Source: an uncultured Mediterranea sp.
GTDB lineage: Bacteria; Bacteroidota; Bacteroidia; Bacteroidales; Bacteroidaceae
Length of the DNA stretch: 64,000 nucleotides
Reading direction: 5' to 3'
Assembly (NCBI RefSeq): GCF_902493215.1
Contig: NZ_CABUOL010000008.1
Span: 1-64,000 of the forward strand
Part shown: positions 44,481-51,766 of the stretch, piece by piece
Position numbering within the stretch: the first letter of the stretch is position 1
Layout: each line of letters starts with the position of its first letter
The notes under the pieces: model-generated
Databases searched by the model: none
Told to the model about the DNA's origin: nothing
The model's input: only the letters and a program-made list of their open reading frames with translations
Made by a program: the position numbers and the translations under genes

Positions 44481-46757
44481 TTAACGGTTGAACAGCTCGA
44501 AGGTGAACTTGCAGCCTATCTCCTGATACTTCCAGTTGGCAAAGCTGGCAAAGACGCCGAAGTCGAAGATATGGGTGCCGATGCCATAACCCACTTCCAC
44601 ATAGGGCATGAGGTGGGGCACCAGCAGGGTGTTCAGGTAAAGGCGTTCGTTCAGCACATACTGGGTATACTTCATCAGGTGGCGCAGCAGCAGGAAGGGA
44701 GACTCATAGGTGACGTGGGCACGCAGATACTCGCGCGAAGAGTTGTACCAGCGGCCGTCGAGCAGCTGAAAGACGCCGCCTATTTCATCGTTCCACCCCA
44801 CAGGCAGGTTGGAGCGGGTAAAGTTGGCAAAATCCACAAAGTACAGTTCTTCCTGATTGGTGAACTTTCCCCACCCCACGCGATAGTAGAGGTCGCGCAT
44901 GAGGCCCAAGGGGATGTTGTGCTGCAAATCCACTTCCACCCGTTCGTACGTACCCGAACCCTTCAGCACCCCGCTGATGCCCCGCTCCCAATCGACCATC
45001 AGCGTGGGATATTTCGAGTGGAGATTGATTTTTCGGTCGCCATTCATGTAGTAGTACTGCCCTGGTGTCCATCGCAGGGATACGCGTGGGGCAAAACTGC
45101 TGTACGTGTGGCGGAATTTCTTCAAGATGTCAGGCGTCAGCACAGGCGGATAAGGACTCTCGCCGATGGCCCTCGTCTGCGGATTTTTGGCTACCAGGTC
45201 GCCACCGTCGGGCAGGAGCAGCCTGAAGTTGGACTTCTCGACCTCCGTACGCCGATGGAGAGACAAACCAATGTCCAGCGTCAATCCGTTGACTACCTCC
45301 CAGCTGTGCGTCACTCTGAAATACAGGTCCTTGAAATAATCCAGATGAATCTGGTCGAAATCGAACAGGCTGTCGGGCATCGCCTTCAGTTCGTCCAGCA
45401 CGTCACTGCTATAGATGCGGTTTCCGCTACCCATATCAACATGTATCGACGCACGTTTTCGCGGCCAGTAATCCAAATCGCCGCTCATCGACCAGTAGAA
45501 CTCCTTCCGCGTAAAGTTATATCCGATGCGGGGAGCGATGTGCAGAAAGCGGTCGCCCGAAAACAGGCGGTTGTAGCGGAAGTCCTGCCTGTAAGAAATA
45601 CCGTTGGAGTGGCTGTAGCTCAACAGAAGCGGATTGAGAATGGGCGAACAGCGCACACTCCCCACATTGGCCAGGTCGAGCGTATAGCGGCTCACCAGCG
45701 CATCGCCTACCGTCCCCCAAAACTCCAGACGCTTGTTGCGGGGCTTCTTCTGCTGCTTCCCCACCGTATCGCGATACAAGAAGTAAGAGCGGTACAACGA
45801 GTCTTCATGCCCCGTCAGCGCCAGCGGGCGCAAGGTGTTGAAGACAGCCGTATCCCTCACACAAGCACTCGTGTCGCACCTCAGCGTATAGGAGGCCGAC
45901 AGGTCATAAGGGTCTTTGTCGGACTTTCTCCGCACGGCAGACGGATTGTGCTGCCTGATGTCCTTGTACTTCAACGAGGCCGTATAGCTGCCGTCGATGA
46001 CATTGCCCACCATCTTAAACGTCACGTCGAAATCTGAAAGCAAAGGAAGAAACTCGTCCGCCGCCCCCACTTCGCCCATCCTGACGTGATTGTTGAAACG
46101 CAGAATCTCAGAGCGGCCCGAAAAGCGTATCTCGCGGATGCTCCACACATTGTCGCTCACCACCATATATCCGCCCACCAGCTGGAAGCTTTTACTCTTG
46201 GGTATAAAGCGGATGACGTATTGCAGGTCGTGCGGCCGTCCCTGGATGGTGTCAATGCGATAGTCGTAATACTTCTTGGCATTGGGAGCTACGGGCGACA
46301 GAAGCTTGTCGTAGAGCAACGTCGGCGAGTAGACATTCAGGCGGAAATATTGCGGCAGCTGTCCGTTCAGGTCCCACAACTCGCTGGCCGTCCCCATAGT
46401 GGCCGTCACCTTCTGGTCGTAGATGTCGGGAGCCGTAAAACTCAGTTCATTGTAGGTTTCCATCAGATATTCCTTCTCGCCCTTGCGGATGCGGAACATT
46501 GTAGGAATAAAACGCAACAGCTTGTTCTGCTTCTTGATATGGATATGTCCCTTGATATACAGCTCCGCATTGTAGCTGTCCACGATGCGTTCGTACAGCG
46601 GTGCGAAAAAAATCACCTTGTCCATGATGGAGTCGGCCGATATGGAGCGCCCTCCATATCGGTAGGGAGCATATTCTGCCCGTCCCTTCTCTGGAAAGAA
46701 AAGCAGCAGAAAAACACTCAGTCCTATCAATATCAATCGTACCAATTTGTCACACAT
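44481..46757 (-). CDS. DUF5686 family outer-membrane protein
   Basis: An exported protein of 758 aa. The signal peptide is followed by a DUF5686 N-terminal region (DSYNAELYIKGHIHIKKQNKLLRFIP) and a C-terminal half rich in alternating aromatic residues, ending in a Phe-containing strand (EIGCKFTFELFNR). This is typical of an outer-membrane beta-barrel. It has no TonB box or plug domain like SusC. The function is unknown. The start MCDKLVRL is preferred over an upstream Met that lies within the promoter. Confidence 0.85.
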   Translation of the reverse strand: MCDKLVRLILIGLSVFLLLFFPEKGRAEYAPYRYGGRSISADSIMDKVIFFAPLYERIVDSYNAELYIKGHIHIKKQNKLLRFIPTMFRIRKGEKEYLMETYNELSFTAPDIYDQKVTATMGTASELWDLNGQLPQYFRLNVYSPTLLYDKLLSPVAPNAKKYYDYRIDTIQGRPHDLQYVIRFIPKSKSFQLVGGYMVVSDNVWSIREIRFSGRSEILRFNNHVRMGEVGAADEFLPLLSDFDVTFKMVGNVIDGSYTASLKYKDIRQHNPSAVRRKSDKDPYDLSASYTLRCDTSACVRDTAVFNTLRPLALTGHEDSLYRSYFLYRDTVGKQQKKPRNKRLEFWGTVGDALVSRYTLDLANVGSVRCSPILNPLLLSYSHSNGISYRQDFRYNRLFSGDRFLHIAPRIGYNFTRKEFYWSMSGDLDYWPRKRASIHVDMGSGNRIYSSDVLDELKAMPDSLFDFDQIHLDYFKDLYFRVTHSWEVVNGLTLDIGLSLHRRTEVEKSNFRLLLPDGGDLVAKNPQTRAIGESPYPPVLTPDILKKFRHTYSSFAPRVSLRWTPGQYYYMNGDRKINLHSKYPTLMVDWERGISGVLKGSGTYERVEVDLQHNIPLGLMRDLYYRVGWGKFTNQEELYFVDFANFTRSNLPVGWNDEIGGVFQLLDGRWYNSSREYLRAHVTYESPFLLLRHLMKYTQYVLNERLYLNTLLVPHLMPYVEVGYGIGTHIFDFGVFASFANWKYQEIGCKFTFELFNR

Positions 46758-46767
46758 CTTGTCGCGA

Positions 46768-46799
46768 CAAATATAGCAAAGGTTCGGCAAAAGAAACAA
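46768..46799 (-). promoter_or_regulatory. Promoter of the DUF5686 gene with palindrome at the start site
   Basis: Minus-strand TTG (46797-46799), 21 bases, TATATTTG (46768-46775). A perfect 12-bp palindrome, TTGTCGCGACAA (46759-46770), covers the predicted transcription start and could be an operator. Confidence 0.5.
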
Positions 46800-46904
46800 G
46801 CCCAGTCGATTTTTTTACCGAAGCACCTCCCATATTCTATCAAATATAGAAAAAAACATGTATTTTTGCAGGCAAATTAAACAACTAGTAAAGAAGAGTC
46901 TGAT

Positions 46905-49094
46905 ATGTCTAAAATGCGTTTTTTCGCTTTACAGGAACTTGCCAACCGCAAGCCGTTGGAAGTCAACCCTCCCTCCGAAAAGCTGTCCGACTACTACGGC
47001 AGCCACGTATTCGACCGTAAGAAAATGCAGGAGTATCTGCCCAAGGAAGCCTACAAGGCCGTGACAGATGCCATCGAAAAGGGTACCCCCATCAGCCGCG
47101 AAATGGCCGACCTCATTGCCAACGGCATGAAGAGCTGGGCCAAGTCGCTGAACGTCACCCACTACACCCACTGGTTCCAGCCACTGACCGACGGCACCGC
47201 CGAGAAGCACGACGGCTTCATCGAGTTCAGCGAGGACGGCGACGTCATCGAGCGCTTCTCGGGCAAGCTGCTCATCCAGCAGGAACCCGATGCCTCCAGC
47301 TTCCCCAACGGCGGCATCCGCAACACCTTCGAGGCACGCGGCTACACGGCATGGGATGTTTCCTCACCCGCTTTCGTGGTAGACACCACCCTCTGTATCC
47401 CCACCATCTTCATCGCCTACACGGGCGAAGCGCTCGACTACAAGACGCCTCTGCTGAAGGCGCTCAATGCCGTCGACAAGGCCGCTACCGAGGTGTGCCA
47501 GCTGTTCGACAAGAACATCAGCCGCGTCTATGCCAACCTCGGATGGGAACAGGAATACTTCCTCGTTGACCTGGCCCTCTACAACGCCCGCCCCGACCTC
47601 TGCCTGACGGGCCGTACCCTGATGGGCCACTCCTCGGCCAAGGACCAGCAGCTCGAAGACCACTACTTCGGCTCCATCCCGCCGCGCGTCACCGCCTTCA
47701 TGAAGGAGCTGGAGATTGAATGCCACAAGCTGGGCATCCCCGTCAAGACACGCCACAATGAGGTGGCCCCCAACCAGTTCGAGCTGGCTCCCATCTTCGA
47801 GAACGTCAACCTGGCCAACGACCACAACCAGCTGGTCATGGACCTGATGAAGCGCATCGCACGCAAGCACAACTTTGCCGTCCTGCTCCACGAAAAGCCC
47901 TACAATGGCGTCAACGGAAGCGGCAAGCACAACAACTGGTCGCTCTGCACCGACACGGGCATCAACCTCTTCGGCCCTGGCAAGAACCCCAAGGGCAACA
48001 TGCTGTTCCTCACCTTCCTGGTCAATGTACTGATGATGGTATACAAGAACCAGGACCTGCTGCGCGCCTCCATCGCCAGCGCAGGCAACAGCTACCGTCT
48101 GGGTGCCAACGAAGCGCCGCCCGCCATCCTGTCCATCTTCCTGGGCCGCCAGCTCTCGTCCATCCTCGATGAAATTGCCCAGCAGGTGAGCCACAGCAAG
48201 ATGACGGCCGAAGAAAAGACCACCCTCAAGCTGGGCATCGGACGTATCCCTGAAATCCTGCTCGACACCACCGACCGCAACCGCACGTCGCCCTTCGCCT
48301 TCACCGGCAACCGCTTCGAGTTCCGCGCGGCAGGTTCGTCGGCCAACTGTGCCGCTGCCATGATTGCCATCAACGCCGCCATGGCCAACCAGCTGAACGA
48401 ATTCAAGGCCTCGGTCGACAAAGCCATGGAAGAAGGCGCCACCAAGGATGAAGCCATCTTCCGCACCCTCAAGGAAATGATCATCGCTTCCGAGCCCATC
48501 CGCTTCGAAGGCGACGGCTACTCGGAAGAGTGGAAGCAGGAGGCTGCCCGCCGCGGCCTGACCAACATCTGCCACGTGCCCGAAGCGCTGATGCACTACG
48601 TGGACGACCAGTCACGCTCGGTCTTCATCGGCGAACGCATCTTCAACGAGACGGAGCTGAACAGCCGCCTCGAAGTAGAGCTCGAGAAGTTCACCATGAA
48701 GGTACAGATCGAGAGCCGCGTATTGGGCGACCTGGCCATCAACCACATCGTCCCCACGGCCGTCAGCTACCAGAACCGCCTGCTGGAGAACCTGCGCGGC
48801 TTGCGCGAAACGTTCACGCCCGAAGAGTATGAAGAGCTCAGCGCCGACCGCAAAGAGCTTATCCGCGAAATATCTCGCCGCGTGACGGCCATCAAGATGC
48901 AGGTACGCCAGATGACAGAAGCCCGCAAGGTGGCCAACCACATGGACAACTACAAGGACAAGGCCTTCGCTTACGAAGAGACAGTGCGCCCCTACCTCGA
49001 AAGCATCCGCGACCACATCGACCACCTCGAGATGGAAGTGGACGACGAGATATGGCCCCTGCCCAAGTATCGCGAGCTGTTGTTCACGAAATAA
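46905..49094 (+). CDS. glnN: Glutamine synthetase type III
   Basis: Large dodecameric ammonia-assimilating enzyme, 729 aa, the length of GSIII proteins. It starts with the GSIII-specific region MRFFALQELANRKPLEV and HYTHWFQPLTDGTAEKHD. Catalytic core motifs are LGWEQEYFLVD (metal glutamates), TRHNEVAPNQFELAP and LLHEKPYNGVNGSGKHNNWS (ATP and metal binding), and FRAAGSSANCA. A TATTTTTG -7 box is at 46861-46868. A Crp/Fnr regulator follows; whether it controls nitrogen use cannot be told from the sequence. Confidence 0.97.
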   Translation: MSKMRFFALQELANRKPLEVNPPSEKLSDYYGSHVFDRKKMQEYLPKEAYKAVTDAIEKGTPISREMADLIANGMKSWAKSLNVTHYTHWFQPLTDGTAEKHDGFIEFSEDGDVIERFSGKLLIQQEPDASSFPNGGIRNTFEARGYTAWDVSSPAFVVDTTLCIPTIFIAYTGEALDYKTPLLKALNAVDKAATEVCQLFDKNISRVYANLGWEQEYFLVDLALYNARPDLCLTGRTLMGHSSAKDQQLEDHYFGSIPPRVTAFMKELEIECHKLGIPVKTRHNEVAPNQFELAPIFENVNLANDHNQLVMDLMKRIARKHNFAVLLHEKPYNGVNGSGKHNNWSLCTDTGINLFGPGKNPKGNMLFLTFLVNVLMMVYKNQDLLRASIASAGNSYRLGANEAPPAILSIFLGRQLSSILDEIAQQVSHSKMTAEEKTTLKLGIGRIPEILLDTTDRNRTSPFAFTGNRFEFRAAGSSANCAAAMIAINAAMANQLNEFKASVDKAMEEGATKDEAIFRTLKEMIIASEPIRFEGDGYSEEWKQEAARRGLTNICHVPEALMHYVDDQSRSVFIGERIFNETELNSRLEVELEKFTMKVQIESRVLGDLAINHIVPTAVSYQNRLLENLRGLRETFTPEEYEELSADRKELIREISRRVTAIKMQVRQMTEARKVANHMDNYKDKAFAYEETVRPYLESIRDHIDHLEMEVDDEIWPLPKYRELLFTK

Positions 49095-49102
49095 ATTTTA
49101 GC

Positions 49103-49196
49103 GGTGAACGGTTAGTGGTGAGCGGTGAGCAGGTCATGCGGGTGGTCACTCACCACTAACCACTAACCGCTAACCACTAACCACTCACCGCCAACC
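49103..49196. repeat. 7-bp-period inverted repeat array
   Basis: Left arm: four heptamers such as GGTTAGT and GGTGAGC (49103-49130). Right arm: seven heptamers of the complementary type, ACTAACC/ACTCACC (49148-49196). The arms can form a long imperfect hairpin just past the glnN stop codon. Confidence 0.85.
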
Positions 49197-49259
49197 CCTA
49201 TTTTCCCTTCCAAACAGCACATTTTTTCTGCAAAAGTGTGTTTTTTAAAATTTTCTTAT

Positions 49260-49281
49260 TACATTTGTGCTATATAACACA
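49260..49281 (+). promoter_or_regulatory. -7 box and possible operator of the Crp/Fnr gene
   Basis: TACATTTG (49260-49267) runs into the palindrome TGTGCTATATAACACA (49266-49281). That has the shape of a Crp/Fnr-type half-site pair, TGTG-N8-CACA, and overlaps the expected transcription start. Confidence 0.5.
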
Positions 49282-49295
49282 GTTTTGCAGCATTC

Positions 49296-49997
49296 ATGGT
49301 AAAAGTAAACTTATCAGATATCAAAGTTCCGGAGCTTATCGCCGACATGTGGTCTCCGCTGAACGAAGAGCAGCGGGAGTATCTCTCCAACCATTTTACA
49401 CTTCAAAACTACAAGAAGAATGAAGTGATCCATTGTGAAGGCGAGACCCCCACGCATCTGATGTGCCTGCTGAGCGGAAAAGTCAAGATCTACAAGGACG
49501 GTGTGGGCGGACGCAGCCAGATTATCCGCATGATTAAACCCGTCGAATACTTCGGCTACCGGGCCTACTTCTCGGGCGAAGACTATATCACGGCCGCTGC
49601 CGCCTTCGAACCCTCGGTCATCTGTCAGATTCCCATGAATGTCATCACCAACCTCGTGACGCAAAACAACGGCCTGGCCATGTTCTTCATCAAGCAGCTG
49701 TCCAAAGACCTGGGCATTGCCGACGAACGTACGGTGAACCTCACCCAGAAGCACATCCGCGGCCGCCTGGCCGAATCGCTCCTGTTCCTCAAGGAAAGTT
49801 ACGGACTGGAGGAAGACGGTTCTACCCTCAGCATCTACCTCTCGCGCGAGGACCTGGCCAACCTCTCGAACATGACGACTTCGAACGCCATCCGAACGCT
49901 CTCCCAATTTGCCGCCGAACGACTCATCACCATCGACGGACGAAAAATCAAAATCATCGAAGAAGAAAAGCTGAAGAAGATCAGCAAGATTGGATAA
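49296..49997 (+). CDS. Crp/Fnr-family transcriptional regulator
   Basis: A 233-aa DNA-binding regulator. A cyclic-nucleotide-type beta-roll covers about residues 25-135 (NEVIHCEGETPTHLMCLLSGKVKIYKDG). A long dimer helix follows, then a winged helix (YLSREDLANLSNMTTSNAIRTLSQFAAERLI). There is no N-terminal Cys cluster, so it is not an FNR oxygen sensor; the residues for cAMP binding are not clearly kept. It lies downstream of glnN. A palindrome over its own start site suggests autoregulation. Confidence 0.92.
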   Translation: MVKVNLSDIKVPELIADMWSPLNEEQREYLSNHFTLQNYKKNEVIHCEGETPTHLMCLLSGKVKIYKDGVGGRSQIIRMIKPVEYFGYRAYFSGEDYITAAAAFEPSVICQIPMNVITNLVTQNNGLAMFFIKQLSKDLGIADERTVNLTQKHIRGRLAESLLFLKESYGLEEDGSTLSIYLSREDLANLSNMTTSNAIRTLSQFAAERLITIDGRKIKIIEEEKLKKISKIG

Positions 49998-50002
49998 AAA
50001 AC

Positions 50003-50088
50003 GGTTAGCGGTTAACGGTTAGTGGTTAGTATGCCATGCGGAGGTTGCTAACCACTAACCACTAACCGCTAACCGCTCACCACTAACC
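50003..50088. repeat. 7-bp-period inverted repeat array between convergent genes
   Basis: Left arm: four GGTTAGC/GGTTAGT heptamers (50003-50030). Right arm: six GCTAACC/ACTAACC heptamers (50047-50088). The right arm ends two bases before the trxB stop codon. It may act as a terminator for both genes. Confidence 0.85.
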
Positions 50089-50089
50089 G

Positions 50090-51025
50090 CTACTTTTGCA
50101 AGTACCGTTCCGCCTCAATAGCCGCCATACAACCGCTGGCAGCTGCCGTGATGGCCTGGCGATAGTGCGGGTCGGCCACGTCGCCTGCGGCAAACACACC
50201 CGGCACCTTCGTGCGAGGCGTACCCGGCTCGGTCAGGATGTAGCCCACCTCGTCGGTATCCAGGTAAGGCTTGAAGATGTCCGAATTGGGCTTGTGACCG
50301 ATGGCCAGGAAGAAACCGTCGATGGCCACGTCGTAGCGCTCCTCGTCGGCCTCGCCCATGCGCTTCACCAGATGCACACCTTCCACACCGTTCTCGCCAA
50401 AGAGGCCCACGGCATTGTGCTCGAACAGCACCTCGATTTTCTCGTTGTTCATCACGCGCTCCTGCATTACCTTCGACGCACGCAGATAGGGCTTGCGTAC
50501 GATGAGGTACACCTTGCTGGCAAGGCTGGCCAGGTAGGAAGCCTCTTCGCAAGCCGTGTCGCCACCGCCCACAACGGCCACCACCTTCTTGCGGTAGAAG
50601 AAGCCGTCGCACGTGGCACAGGCACTCACACCCATGCCGGCATATTTCTTCTCGTCCTCCAGGCCCAGATACTTGGCCGTGGCGCCTGTGGCGATGATGA
50701 TGGTTTCGGCTTCGATCACCTTCTCGTCGTCGATTGTTATCTTGTAGGGCTTCGCGCTGAGGTCGGCCGCCGTAGCCACGCCATAGCGGATGTCGGCTCC
50801 AAAACGTTCAGCCTGCTTGCGCAAGTCTTCCATCAGTTCAGGGCCGCCGATGCCGGCAGGATAGCCGGGGAAGTTTTCCACTTCGGTGGTTGTAGTCAGC
50901 TGTCCGCCCAGTTGCAGACCGGCATATACCACAGGAGCCAGGTTGGCGCGTCCTGCATAGATGGCGGCTGTATAGCCGGCAGGGCCCGACCCGATGATGA
51001 GGCATTTCACTTTTTCTGTTTCCAT
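50090..51025 (-). CDS. trxB: Thioredoxin-disulfide reductase
   Basis: Cytoplasmic FAD/NADPH enzyme that reduces thioredoxin, 311 aa from METEKVK (320 from an upstream Met). The FAD motif is GSGPAGYTAAIYAGRA, the redox pair is in CATCDGFFY, the NADPH motif is VGGGDTACEEA, and the C-terminal FAD motif is GVFAAGDVADPHYRQ. It is the last gene of a probable ftsK-lolA-trxB unit on the minus strand. Confidence 0.97.
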   Translation of the reverse strand: METEKVKCLIIGSGPAGYTAAIYAGRANLAPVVYAGLQLGGQLTTTTEVENFPGYPAGIGGPELMEDLRKQAERFGADIRYGVATAADLSAKPYKITIDDEKVIEAETIIIATGATAKYLGLEDEKKYAGMGVSACATCDGFFYRKKVVAVVGGGDTACEEASYLASLASKVYLIVRKPYLRASKVMQERVMNNEKIEVLFEHNAVGLFGENGVEGVHLVKRMGEADEERYDVAIDGFFLAIGHKPNSDIFKPYLDTDEVGYILTEPGTPRTKVPGVFAAGDVADPHYRQAITAAASGCMAAIEAERYLQK

Positions 51026-51068
51026 ACTGTGTTTACTGTTTTTTATGTTCAATTCAAGTTTCGCTTGT

Positions 51069-51692
51069 TTATCTCAAGTCTATCACCTCCGCCGTCGGAT
51101 AGGCGCGCTTGTCGAAGGTGAAGAGCGTATCGTCGTATTTCTGCCCCGTCTGATAGGAGCGCACCAGCACGACGGCTGCCTCGCGGTCGCCCCTGCGGAC
51201 AAGGCTCAGCTTCGAGGGGCGCAACGTCTGTTTGTCCACATAGAGTATCAGGCATTGCAGCTCGCTGCCCCGACGGGTGGCGGTCATCACCACCTTGTGG
51301 AGGCGCGGGTCGGCCTGCTCGCCCATCTTCAGCGTGTAGCCGTTCTTGTAGACGGCCAGCCAGGCATAAGGGTTGATGCTCTGCAACTCTTCGGCCGTGG
51401 GTTCGGAGACGTTCACCTCGTCGCTGTTCTCCAGATAGGTCCATTGCGTCCGCCCGTCAAACCACGTCGTGATGCCTTCGGTGTCGAGGCGGAACTTCTC
51501 GCCCTTGAGGCGGATGCGTCCCTCGGACAAGCCTTCGGGCGCGCGCACTTCGAAGGCTATCTCCACTCCCTCCGCCTGGCGGAAGGTGTCGGCCACGCGG
51601 TCGAGCAGTTGGCGGGCCTCGTTATTTTCTTGTGCGGCGGCTGCCTGCCCCATGCAAAGGGCAACAAGCAGACAAAGTATTTTGTTCAGCAT
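51069..51692 (-). CDS. LolA-like outer membrane lipoprotein carrier
   Basis: Periplasmic protein of 207 aa with a signal peptide (ILCLLVALCMGQAAA). The body follows the LolA fold: a helix (ARQLLDRVADTFRQ), GEKFRLDTEGITTWFDGRTQWTYLENSDEVNV, then SINPYAWLAVYKNGY and a LILYVDKQTLRPSKLSL strand. It is expected to carry lipoproteins across the periplasm or play a related chaperone role. It lies between ftsK and trxB, as often seen in Bacteroidetes. Confidence 0.88.
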   Translation of the reverse strand: MLNKILCLLVALCMGQAAAAQENNEARQLLDRVADTFRQAEGVEIAFEVRAPEGLSEGRIRLKGEKFRLDTEGITTWFDGRTQWTYLENSDEVNVSEPTAEELQSINPYAWLAVYKNGYTLKMGEQADPRLHKVVMTATRRGSELQCLILYVDKQTLRPSKLSLVRRGDREAAVVLVRSYQTGQKYDDTLFTFDKRAYPTAEVIDLR

Positions 51693-51702
51693 TCCTTTCT
51701 AT

Positions 51703-51765
51703 AATTGAAAATTGAAAATTGAGAATTGAGAATTATCCATTATCCATTGTCAATTCTCCATTGAC
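51703..51765. repeat. 7-bp-period array filling the ftsK-lolA gap
   Basis: Nine heptamers in register: AATTGAA twice, AATTGAG twice, AATTATC, CATTATC, CATTGTC, AATTCTC, CATTGAC. The array stops one base before the ftsK stop codon and covers almost the entire intergenic gap. Confidence 0.88.
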
Positions 51766-51766
51766 T

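Noticed and set aside
44481..46757. SusC-type TonB-dependent receptor
   Set aside because: No plug domain, TonB box or SusD partner; the N-terminal region matches DUF5686.
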